A stretch of 43,885 bases of DNA, taken from assembly GCA_023663225.1 (NCBI GenBank), contig JAMPHU010000003.1, forward strand, positions 1-43,885, given 5' to 3'. Both the position numbers and the translations under genes were made by a program. The notes under the pieces are model-generated. The model worked only from the letters and a program-made list of their open reading frames with translations, was not told where the DNA came from and made no database searches. Below are positions 1 through 8,500 of the stretch, in pieces. Positions within the stretch are counted from its first letter, which is position 1, and every line of letters starts with the position of its first letter. This DNA is from Candidatus Gastranaerophilales bacterium (GTDB lineage Bacteria > Bacillota > Clostridia > Lachnospirales > Lachnospiraceae).

Positions 1-2
1 GG

Positions 3-266
3 GAAGATTATCTTTATTGGCAGACTGAAGACCGAAAGACACTTAAAAAAATCAATCAGTTAATTAATGATATTGATAGAAATGGTAATGAAGGACTAGG
101 TAAGCCAGAACCTTTAAGTGGAAATTTATCAGGTTATTGGAGTAGAAGAGTTAATGATAAAGACCGCCTGATTTACAGAATAGATGAAGACAATATATAC
201 ATTCTGGCTTGTCGATATCATTATGGAGATAATAGTGTCTGCTTACAGCAACTAAAAAACGGCTAA
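3..266 (+). CDS. yoeB: YoeB-family mRNA interferase toxin, 5' end cut by window edge
   Basis: An open frame enters from the left edge and ends at TAA 264-266, giving 87 visible residues. The run EDYLYWQ near the start, GKPEPL, LSGYWSRR and RLIYR followed by CRYHY match the YoeB/Txe family, a ribosome-dependent RNase toxin of about 85-90 residues. The family's catalytic glutamate (in KPEPL), arginine (in DRLIYR) and terminal His-Tyr (in RYHY) are all present. About ten N-terminal residues lie outside the window. The tail GDNSVCLQQLKNG after RYHY extends past the usual end of the E. coli protein. The partner antitoxin (YefM type) normally lies immediately upstream and would be outside this window. 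The stretch is AT-rich relative to the next genes. Confidence 0.88.
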   Translation, partial: EDYLYWQTEDRKTLKKINQLINDIDRNGNEGLGKPEPLSGNLSGYWSRRVNDKDRLIYRIDEDNIYILACRYHYGDNSVCLQQLKNG

Positions 267-332
267 AAAGCATGACGCCTCATAGGTTTAAAAGTTATAG
301 CTTTTCAGAGCCTTTTGTCCAGTAATGTCGTC

Positions 333-355
333 CCTGTCTATATCAATTAGACAGG
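333..355. terminator. Hairpin between convergent genes, possible weak terminator
   Basis: CCTGTCTA at 333-340 and TAGACAGG at 348-355 form a perfect 8-bp stem with a 7-nt loop, between the convergent toxin and exosortase genes. The exosortase stop codon (343-345 on the minus strand) lies in the loop. Neither strand has a strong T tract, so termination is only a guess. Confidence 0.35.
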
Positions 356-1185
356 TTTCTCCCGTCTCCCTTTTTCCGCAACAAAGCACCTGCCAAATGC
401 GCCAAAATCAATACAGCGGTGCACACCAAAAAGATGAGCAGCGCGTAGGATTGAAAGCCGTTGCCGTTTTTCTGTGAGGCGCCGTTTAAAAAGGGAATAC
501 CCAGCACGAGGAAAAAGTACCAAAATACGGGCGGCAGGAATTGCCGCCATAGCTCTCTGCGAAGAGTTTCGCCTTTGCGGTTGGGGAACGCTATTTTCAA
601 GGAAATCCGATCGGCGAGTCGATAGATTGTGAGCAGGGAGGTAAAGTATACTGCGGTTCCGATGGCAGTATGTAGTGTCTCGGGAGTCAGAAAGTCGTTA
701 AAGAGCTGGAGTTTGCGAAAAAGGTCAGGCAGATAGATGGCCAGAATGATCCGCAGGCTGTTCACTCCGATGGTGAGCAGATAGGAGCAAATTACACTTG
801 CAGCCGTCCATCCGGCGCATCTTTTTAAGGTTTGCGCAGGGAGTTTGTTTCGCTTGATAGATGCATTTTCGCGGTTCGCCGCTCCCATGCGATGGATAAA
901 GGAGAAGATCAGCGTGGCGATGCAGATTGCCATGAACTGCACACCGGAGCAGGAAGGGGCAATGATAAAGCGCAGTTCGCGATTTACATAACCCACGCCG
1001 GCTGTCCTGGTGAAGGGGATCCCGCTCAGGGCTCCCACCAGGCTGCTGGTAGGAGCCAGGATCCAGAGCAGTTCATCGCTGCCCGCCTTGCTGTAGAAAT
1101 ATTTGATGCCCAAAACGATCAGAAAACCGATCAGGTAAAAGACAAAATATTGCGTTAAAATTTTTTTTATATGGCGAAAATTCAT
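343..1185 (-). CDS. xrtK: Exosortase-like membrane transpeptidase (exosortase K type)
   Basis: 280 residues with several hydrophobic membrane segments. Residues C79 (in APSCSGVQF), R145 (in VNSLRI) and H172 (in TLHTAIG) fit the Cys-Arg-His catalytic triad of exosortases/archaeosortases. These integral membrane enzymes cut at a short C-terminal motif and process or anchor the substrate. Upstream, PTSSLVGALSG and GYVNRE resemble the conserved lead-in to the SCSG motif. The start has a good ribosome site (AGGAGATA) ahead of it. The gene lies 137 bp downstream of the VIT-VWA gene on the same strand, and that gene's product carries a matching C-terminal signal. Assignment to exosortase K specifically rests on this pairing and on memory of the family; the broader exosortase call is firmer. 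Confidence 0.8.
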   Translation of the reverse strand: MNFRHIKKILTQYFVFYLIGFLIVLGIKYFYSKAGSDELLWILAPTSSLVGALSGIPFTRTAGVGYVNRELRFIIAPSCSGVQFMAICIATLIFSFIHRMGAANRENASIKRNKLPAQTLKRCAGWTAASVICSYLLTIGVNSLRIILAIYLPDLFRKLQLFNDFLTPETLHTAIGTAVYFTSLLTIYRLADRISLKIAFPNRKGETLRRELWRQFLPPVFWYFFLVLGIPFLNGASQKNGNGFQSYALLIFLVCTAVLILAHLAGALLRKKGDGRNLSN

Positions 1186-1206
1186 AAGCGGTATCTCCTA
1201 TCGTTG

Positions 1207-1322
1207 GGCGGTTTTCGTTGGTGGTTTGTGCCAGGCGATTTTCGTTGGTAGCTTTCGTCGGGTGGTTTTCGTTGGTGGCTTGCGCTAGGTGGTTTTTGTC
1301 AGGCGGTTTTTGACCGGTCGCG
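1207..1322. repeat. Degenerate 27-bp tandem repeats between the exosortase gene and its substrate gene
   Basis: Three 27-bp units (1207-1233, 1234-1260, 1261-1287) share the frame GGYGRTTTTCGTTGGTRG followed by a T/C/G-rich tail. Two shortened units follow (1288-1301 and from 1302). They fill nearly the whole gap between the two minus-strand genes. No coding frame is evident. Confidence 0.75.
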
Positions 1323-3353
1323 TTACTGTATACGCATGCGCCGTCCTCTGCGGTACAGGACAGGGATCAGCATAACGCATGCGGCGGTCAGGATGAGAAG
1401 GATGTCGCTCGGCTCCGAGTATGCGAAGTATCCTCCGCCTACTGCCAGATTGGACACTCCCAAGGGCAGGGGGGATGCCTGATCCACGTCGGTACTTTCA
1501 CCCTCCGGATTTCTGACTGTGTCGATCACGGCCACAAAGGAGGTATAGGGCGTCATCATGCTGTAAGTGAGACCGATCTGGGTGACTTCTTCTTTTACGT
1601 CCTCGTCATATTTGTTGCAGCCATAGTCCGTGAGTCTCTCAAGCCTTGTGCGCGCCCATAGATAGCTGATTGCCTCGTTGTCCTCGGCGACTGCCACATC
1701 GGCGACAGACACCTCCTGAACATAATCTTCGTTTCCGTTTGTTCCCGTGATCTGTATGGTGCCGGACGCCTCTCCCCGCCACTTTCCGTACAGGACGATG
1801 GGTTTCTCAGCAAACAGTGTGGAGGGGATGGCCGGTTCCACGTCGTAGACTTCAAATCCATCGTAGCTGACTGCAATATCCGTCAAGAGAGGGGCCTGTA
1901 TGTAGGTGCGGAAGCGGTCTGCGCAGTCCGCGGCATCTTCAGAGTCCGTGACGATAAAGGATTCGCCGCTGCCTGCTTTTGCGATTCCGCCGATCAGGTA
2001 ATCGTTGACGGAGCTGCCGATGCCGAAGGAAAAGAAGCTGGTGGTGTCCATGTTTTGATGGATCAGATCAAAAATACTGTCCTCGTCAAAAATATAGCCG
2101 TCGGTGATGATCACAATGCTTCGGGCGGTATCCTCATCTAGGGGAATGTTGATCGCTGTCTCTACGGCGGGGGCCATCGCGGTTCCGCCGTTTCCTTCTT
2201 GTCGGTCTATCAGTTTGATGGCGCGCTCGATATTTTCCTCGGTGGCGGACAGGGATTGGGGCGACATCCGGCTGGATTCGTCGGCGAACAGAACCAGATT
2301 AAACTGATCGGTTTCCCGAAGGCTGGACACCAGATCCTCGATAAGAGATTTGGCGGTCTCCAAAGGATAGCCGTACATGGAGCCGGACACATCCAGAACA
2401 AAGATATATTCGCGGGGCGGGACTTCGTCCATGGTATATCTCTCAGGGGGCTGCAGCGACAGCATAAAATAGTTTTCCGACTCTGATTGTGTGAGCACGA
2501 TACCGCTCTGAATTTCTTCGCCGGTCAGCTTATATTTCAGGATGAAATCTCGGTTTCCGGCGTAATCCTCAGGGTTGGCCAAAGTGATCTGCGCCTTGTC
2601 CTCGCCGTCTTTTACCACATTGATCTCATGGCTCTTGCAGCTTAGCTCCGAGATGGGCACGCCCGCGGAGAGATTTACACTGATATGGTATTCGCCTGGA
2701 GGTGTCTGACCGTCCGGAAGATAGGGACTTACCACCCATTCCTCCGTCTCGGTCTCGCTGTTTTGCTGCAGCTTTGCATAGCGGGGGCCGACCACAGTGG
2801 GAAAGCGAAATTCGTAAATACCGTCGGCGGGGGTGATCAGCTCGGTATAGTGCAGTTCGATGCGCACTTCGTCGCCGGGCATGATATTGGCCACATCCAT
2901 GGTGAACACGTTGGGGCGCTGTTGTTCCATCAAAGACGCGCTCTTGCCTTCTTCTTTTGCCGTTTTATATTCCTGCACAGCCTCTTCTTTCTCTTTGATC
3001 TGTGCCGTCACAATATTGTCGCCGATCTGCATGGTCATGCCATGGATGGTGACATCGGAGGAGACGGGAAACACGTAGTTGGCGTTGATGGGACTGGGGC
3101 CTTCATTCGTATAGGTCTGTGTCACATAGGCATCCACGATGGTGCCGCTGATATTGGCAGTCACATCTGTGGCTTTTAAGGGAAAGCAGTCCACGGCAGG
3201 GTCCTCGCTGTAGACGATAAAATAAGGTCCCTGAGGTTCTGTGTTTTCACTTCCCTCTTTCGCGGCAGAAACCGTGAAGGAGGAGGAAGCGAGGAGCAAC
3301 AGAGATAAAAGCAGACAGAGTCCTTTTTTCTTTTTGTGTCGTATTTTGATCAT
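1323..3353 (-). CDS. Secreted VIT-VWA domain surface protein with C-terminal sorting signal
   Basis: 676 residues. Residues 1-31 are a signal peptide (KKKK, long hydrophobic core, VSAA). A vault/inter-alpha-trypsin (VIT) domain spans about 44-170. A von Willebrand A domain spans about 315-490 with a complete metal-binding MIDAS set: D321-x-S323-x-S325, T391 and D418. The C-terminus reads SEPSD at 646-650, a hydrophobic segment at about 650-667, then RRGRRMR. This is the motif-membrane-basic layout recognised by exosortases. I infer that it is the substrate of the adjacent exosortase. VIT-VWA proteins generally bind ligands or metal at the cell surface; the ligand here is unknown. The ribosome site GGAAGGAT precedes the ATG. 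Domain calls are strong; the sorting role is inference. Confidence 0.85.
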   Translation of the reverse strand: MIKIRHKKKKGLCLLLSLLLLASSSFTVSAAKEGSENTEPQGPYFIVYSEDPAVDCFPLKATDVTANISGTIVDAYVTQTYTNEGPSPINANYVFPVSSDVTIHGMTMQIGDNIVTAQIKEKEEAVQEYKTAKEEGKSASLMEQQRPNVFTMDVANIMPGDEVRIELHYTELITPADGIYEFRFPTVVGPRYAKLQQNSETETEEWVVSPYLPDGQTPPGEYHISVNLSAGVPISELSCKSHEINVVKDGEDKAQITLANPEDYAGNRDFILKYKLTGEEIQSGIVLTQSESENYFMLSLQPPERYTMDEVPPREYIFVLDVSGSMYGYPLETAKSLIEDLVSSLRETDQFNLVLFADESSRMSPQSLSATEENIERAIKLIDRQEGNGGTAMAPAVETAINIPLDEDTARSIVIITDGYIFDEDSIFDLIHQNMDTTSFFSFGIGSSVNDYLIGGIAKAGSGESFIVTDSEDAADCADRFRTYIQAPLLTDIAVSYDGFEVYDVEPAIPSTLFAEKPIVLYGKWRGEASGTIQITGTNGNEDYVQEVSVADVAVAEDNEAISYLWARTRLERLTDYGCNKYDEDVKEEVTQIGLTYSMMTPYTSFVAVIDTVRNPEGESTDVDQASPLPLGVSNLAVGGGYFAYSEPSDILLILTAACVMLIPVLYRRGRRMRIQ

Positions 3354-3417
3354 AGTATCCTTCCTTCCGCGCCGGAGTGGGGGCGCTCTTTTTTATAATT
3401 ACACCCTACGCCACAAA

Positions 3418-3433
3418 TGCATCATATGGTGCA
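3418..3433. promoter_or_regulatory. Near-palindrome in the divergent intergenic region
   Basis: TGCATCATATGGTGCA is a 16-bp palindrome with one mismatched pair, placed between the divergent VIT-VWA and putP genes. The half TGCATCA recurs at about 3428-3434 and again near 3453. It could be an operator for either gene. No regulator is identified. Confidence 0.4.
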
Positions 3434-3481
3434 TCAAAGTTCGATCATTTTTGCATCATTTTTTACGTCTGCAATTACAGC

Positions 3482-3510
3482 TTGACTTCCCCGCCCATTC
3501 TTAGTAAACT
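3482..3510 (+). promoter_or_regulatory. Sigma-A promoter of putP
   Basis: TTGACT (3482-3487), a 17-bp spacer, then TAAACT (3505-3510). This gives a start point about 50 bp before the putP ATG. Confidence 0.6.
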
Positions 3511-3566
3511 ATCTAAAGATGTCATTACATAAATTTACATAAGGAACCGGAAAGGAAAAAGAAGTT

Positions 3567-5093
3567 ATGAGTGCACAGTTAGGTATTATTTTGTCGATCG
3601 TTGGTTATCTGGCGATTATGATCTATGTGGGTTTCTATTTTAATAAGAAGAGCGACGGTTCCACCGCGGATTTCTATCTGGGAGGTCGTAAGCTGGGGCC
3701 GCTGGTGGCGGCGATGAGTGCGGAGGCGTCCGATATGAGCAGTTATCTTCTCATGGGACTGCCGGGCCTGGCTTATCTGTCGGGTGTCGCAGATGTGGGT
3801 TGGACTGTGATCGGTCTGGCGGTGGGTACTTATCTGAATTGGCTGATCGTGGCGCGGAGGCTGCGCAGATATTCTGCGGCGTGCGGCGCCATCACCATCC
3901 CTGATTTCTTTTCAAAGCGTTATCGGGACAGCAAAAATATCCTGATGTGCATTGCGGCAGTTGTCATATTGATCTTTTTTGTCCCCTACACCGCATCGGG
4001 TTTTAAGGCGGTGGGCACTTTGTTTTCCACGCTCTTTGGGGTGGATTATCACGCAGCCATGGTGGTGGGTGCATTGTTTATCGTGGGTTATACGATTCTG
4101 GGCGGTTTCCTGGCGGTCTCCACCACAGACCTGATACAGAGCATCGTTATGACGATCGCCCTGATCGTGGTCGTGTTTTTTGGCATCAATGTGGCCGGCG
4201 GCTGGTCGGCTGTTGTGGATAATGCCAGATCTCTTCCCGGGTATCTCAGCATGGTGCGGACGCACGACCCCGTGGGAGGCGGGGCATCTCCCTATGGTTT
4301 TATCACCATTTTGTCCACTGTGGCATGGGGACTTGGATACTTTGGTATGCCCCACATTTTGCTCCGCTTTATGGCGGTCCGCAATGAGGAGGAGATCAAA
4401 TATTCCCGCAGGATTGCGTCTGTGTGGGTGGTGATCTCCATGGCGGTAGCGATCTTGATCGGCCTGATCGGCTGTGCGGCTTCGGCGGCGGGAGTGATTC
4501 CTTCTTTCAACAACAGCGCTGAGTCGGAGACGGTGGTGATTCAGTTTTCAAGCCTTTTAGCGCAGCATGGTTTTTTGGCGGCGATCGTGGCCGGCGTGGT
4601 GCTGGCGGGTATCTTGGCGTGCACCATGTCCACGGCTGATTCTCAGCTTTTGACAGCGGCGTCAAGCGTCTCGCAGAATTTGGTACAGGATGTCTTCAAG
4701 GTGAAGATGAGTGAGAAGAAAGCGATGTTGGTTGCGCGTGCGACGGTGCTTTTGATCGCTGTGATCGGCATTGTTCTTGCATGGGATCCCAACAGCTCGG
4801 TGTTTACCATTGTGTCCTTTGCGTGGGCAGGCTTTGGCGGAACCTTTGGCCCTATTATGTTGTTCTCCCTGTTTTGGAAGAGGACGAATCTTCAGGGAGC
4901 TGTGGCCGGTATGGTGTCCGGCGGCGTGGTCGTGTTTGCCTGGAAGTACCTGGTGCGTCCCATGGGCGGTGCGTGGGATATCTATGAGCTGCTTCCCGCC
5001 TTTGTGGTGAGCTGTATTCTGATCGTGGTAGTGTCGCTTTTGACGGCGGCTCCCTCGGAAGAAATCACAAAAGAGTTTGAGGCCGTGAGATAA
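3567..5093 (+). CDS. putP: Sodium/proline symporter PutP
   Basis: 508 residues of alternating hydrophobic helices, typical of the sodium:solute symporter family (SSS), which has about 13 membrane segments. The N-terminal run YLGGRKLGPLVAAMSAEASD followed by MSSYLLMGLPG matches the PutP signature around its sodium and proline site. The later segments FMAVRNEEEIKYSRRIASVW and CTMSTADSQLLTAASSVSQN are equally typical. It takes up proline using the sodium gradient. A sigma-A promoter lies about 55 bp upstream and a purine-rich ribosome site (GGAAAGGAAAAAG) precedes the ATG. Two genes of unknown function follow on the same strand at 25 and 21 bp and may be co-transcribed. No proline catabolic genes are nearby. 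Confidence 0.9.
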   Translation: MSAQLGIILSIVGYLAIMIYVGFYFNKKSDGSTADFYLGGRKLGPLVAAMSAEASDMSSYLLMGLPGLAYLSGVADVGWTVIGLAVGTYLNWLIVARRLRRYSAACGAITIPDFFSKRYRDSKNILMCIAAVVILIFFVPYTASGFKAVGTLFSTLFGVDYHAAMVVGALFIVGYTILGGFLAVSTTDLIQSIVMTIALIVVVFFGINVAGGWSAVVDNARSLPGYLSMVRTHDPVGGGASPYGFITILSTVAWGLGYFGMPHILLRFMAVRNEEEIKYSRRIASVWVVISMAVAILIGLIGCAASAAGVIPSFNNSAESETVVIQFSSLLAQHGFLAAIVAGVVLAGILACTMSTADSQLLTAASSVSQNLVQDVFKVKMSEKKAMLVARATVLLIAVIGIVLAWDPNSSVFTIVSFAWAGFGGTFGPIMLFSLFWKRTNLQGAVAGMVSGGVVVFAWKYLVRPMGGAWDIYELLPAFVVSCILIVVVSLLTAAPSEEITKEFEAVR

Positions 5094-5118
5094 CAGGCGA
5101 CGAGAAGGGAGCGGTTCG

Positions 5119-5541
5119 ATGGAAATAAGAGTCAATGTAAAGGCTGTGGGGAAGCGGAAAAATTCTGTAAAACCCGTGATCTATGAGATCGGGAGTGCTC
5201 CCTCCACTGTCAGGGAGTTGATTCTTGCCGTCACCGAGACCGGCGTTTTGGAATATAACAGACGGCAGGAGTCTTCCGAGTTGTTACAGTGTCTTACCGG
5301 AGAGGAGATCGAGGATCGGGCAGCGGAAGGGAAGATTTCTTTTGGCGTCAATTATGGAGAAAAGAGAGCGGATATCAAACAGGCACAGGAAAATGCCGTC
5401 CAATGTTTTTTGGACGGCATTTATCGGATTTTTCTGGATGATGTGCCTCTCACTTCTCTGGACGAGGAGATCTGCGTTTCGGAGGAAAGTGTGTTCACGT
5501 TTGTCAGACTGACGATGTTGGCGGGCAGGATGTGGTTTTGA
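5119..5541 (+). CDS. Unknown 140-residue protein, partner of the DUF4132 giant protein
   Basis: 140 residues, no signal peptide and no membrane segment, preceded by a good ribosome site (GAAGGGAG). I do not recognise the family with certainty. The pattern at the C-terminus, strand-VPLTSLDEEI-strand-FTFVRLTMLAGRMW, resembles the last part of a ubiquitin/ThiS/MoaD beta-grasp domain, where a GDEV-type turn leads to a strand and a small-residue tail. The N-terminus (EIRVNVKAVGK) could be its first strand. This is a fold guess from pattern only. The gene sits 25 bp after putP and 21 bp before the giant gene, so it is probably translated together with the latter and may act with it. Confidence 0.6.
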   Translation: MEIRVNVKAVGKRKNSVKPVIYEIGSAPSTVRELILAVTETGVLEYNRRQESSELLQCLTGEEIEDRAAEGKISFGVNYGEKRADIKQAQENAVQCFLDGIYRIFLDDVPLTSLDEEICVSEESVFTFVRLTMLAGRMWF

Positions 5542-5562
5542 GTTTCTGCGCCGCGGAAAGGA

Positions 5563-8500
5563 ATGGGTGTTAAGATGGCGGGGTTTGATCAAAATACGAG
5601 AATGGAGATCACAAAGAAAAGGCAGCAGGAGTTGGAACAGCGCATGAAGAAGTTGGGCGGATCCAAGCTGCAGCTTGCGAAAGAAGTGAATGACTATTAC
5701 CATGCAGGCGGGTATGAGATCAGGCAGATCGCAAGGGAATTTTACAGGGAGAAGGAAAAGCGTCCGTCTCAGTGGTTTGAGCGGGAGGGGAACGGCTTGC
5801 TGGATGTCTTTGTCCCTGTAAACTATCAGGCGTCTTATCTGTACATAATTGACAAGTTCAATCAATTTCCGTTTTCCAGAGGATGGCAGAGGCGGACCGT
5901 GCGCACAGCCGGATACGGTCCCCAGATCGAACATGCCTTTTTATTGATGAGCGCCTATGAGAAATTGTATTTTATAGGGGACAAATTGGAAGATTATATC
6001 TATCGCCGTCTGCCTGCGGAAAAGTTGGATTACATCAAAAATACATGGAACTTTAATGCGGATTTTAGTCTGATCTATGCCGCGGAGATCGACAGGGGAA
6101 ACAGAGCGGTCATAGACGCATTGCGTGACTTGATACTCAGTGAGAACAATACCGCCTATCTGGACAGAGAGATGATCTTGGGGATCTTTCGGTCGGACAA
6201 TCGGGAATTACATAAGTTGACGGGGGATCTGCTGGTGGCCGCAAGGCTTCAGGAGGGACTGCGCCAGGCGATCTGTGAGTCTATGGATGAGGGGACGAAA
6301 GAGGCGTTTATGACGCTTTTGCGGGTGATCGAGGAGCAGGATCTGATTCGATATTCTTCGGTAAAGCGCGCGATATCCACCTGGATCGGGATCTTTGACG
6401 AGCACAGTGTGGACAGGGTGTCGGCCAAGCTTTTGACCTTGATGGAACAATGCTTAAGTGATCGGGCGTTTTGCAGACAACAGTGTCAGAGCAATGATTC
6501 TATCGCCATCAGCACAGCGCTGTGGGCGTTGGGGTTTGAGGAAGTGGAGGAAGCCATACGGGCCATGGCGGAACTGATCGATCATGGAAGTAAAAATCAA
6601 AAGCTGACCGCATCCTTGTACAATCAGAGTCTATATGACGACAGTCTGAAGATTCGGATGGCGCGGAAAGTAATTGTGGAGCATACGGACGATATGGAGC
6701 TGGTGGCGGCCTTTTTGCCGGCGTACACCGTGAGGCTGCAAAATCAGATCAGTTTGCTCCTTGTGGGGGAGAATAAATGGGGATTGGGTTATTCCGAGGT
6801 GGGAAAGCCGAAAAAGCCTGTTCTGACGGAATATTTTAAGAGCAGAGAGGATGCGGAGCTTCTGTATCAGCGTTTTGAGGAAATTTATGAGAGACTTCCC
6901 AAAAAGGGGGTCGTCTATGACCCTTGCATTTTCCCCTGGTATCGGGTGGAGCTTAAACCCTCCGTCCTGGTCAGGCAGATGGCGTTTACCGCCTATGTGC
7001 TTCAGGATGAGGAGAAGATCACCGATATGGCGGCGCGCCTGGGGGAGGTCATGTCCGGCGACAGGCACCATCTGGTGAATCTGCTCTTGTATGCGCCGGC
7101 CAACAAGCGGCAGAGGGAGCTTTTGATCGATTATATGGGAAGCGCCGAGGAGATCACCTCTACGAAGGCTGTGGCGATGGTGAAAAGACTGTCTTTGCAG
7201 AAGGAGGACTACAGGCAGATGGAGGAGATGCTCCGGTTTAAGCGGAGCGGACTGCGCAGTCATCTTTTGGAATTTCTCGCGGGACAGGATGATGCCTGTA
7301 TGGAGGAGTGTCTGGGGAGACTTCTCGCGGACAAGAAAGAGGAAAAGCGTGGGGCCGGTCTGGATCTGCTTTTGCGTCTGTCCAAGAGAGAAGATAAGGC
7401 GGCGTTGTTTGGAAGGGTGAAGCCTTTGGCTGCGGCGATAGAAGCGCCCACGGACAAGGAAAAGGTGCTTCTGGAGGAAATTCTGGGTCAGGGAAGCGCG
7501 TCTGCGGCAAAGCAAAAAGGTTATGGCATCTATGATCCGGATGCGCCCGAAAAAATACCGCAGGAGACAGACTGGGGGCGAGAGCAGGTTCTAAAGTGTC
7601 TCCCGCTGTCCGAGCAGGAAATCATCCGCAAACTTAAAAAATTGGATGCTATTATAAAAGACAATAAAGATTATGAGTATAAGACTGTAAACGGGGACAG
7701 AGAGCTTCTGGGGAATCAGTATGTGCAGCGGCAAAAGCAGGCGGGAGAGAAGGGCACGGGATACGGCCTGGAAAACTTTCCACTTGCGGGAGAACTGCGG
7801 GCGGTCTTTGGCAAAGAGCCTTTTAGGCCGGAGCCGCTTTGTCTGGAATATACAGGACAAGTCAAGGCGGTGTGCCGGAATTATCGCTATGAGTTTTACG
7901 ACAGGAAATTATTGTTTGAGTCCGGTCTGCAGGCGGTCAAACGATTGACAGAGGCGGCCTTGAGAGAAAATAATTATATCCTTTATCACAGGGTGGGAGA
8001 GCTTTGCCTCTTGGACCGCCTGTTTGAGGGACTTGGCGCATGGGAGACGGACGAGGAGTTTGTCAGAGCCTTCTATACCGCGTGGCGATTTGAGTTAAAA
8101 TGCGGCAGTTTGGAGGAGCGGGGCAGATTTGTCACAGGCGCCCAGAATTATGCCTTGGCTGACAGCGCGATGACGCCGATCGTGCCCTACTGGTTTGTCA
8201 AGGCATACCATATGGGACTGATCTCCAGGGATAATCTGCTTGTGGCGATCATGCATTATTTTAATAGAAGAACCTGCCTGCAGACGATCACGCAGTTGGT
8301 GAAGGGGGATTATTCTGTCCGCAACCGTGGAGTCTGGAGAAAATTTTTTGGAGCCAACATAGTGATGCAGGTCTGGCAGCAGGGGGAAGCGCTGGCGGGC
8401 GGGGACACTTGGTGCGGCCAGATCCTGCGCGAAATCTATGATGCGGTCGTACCCGTGATTGTGGACACAGAGCTTCGCAGAGGAGAGGGGGAGACGGCAT

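Noticed and set aside
6631-7515. Long minus-strand open frame of 294 codons opposite the DUF4132 gene
   Set aside because: Codon-complement shadow of the real gene: low-complexity Leu/Arg/His-rich product, no ribosome site, no family likeness.
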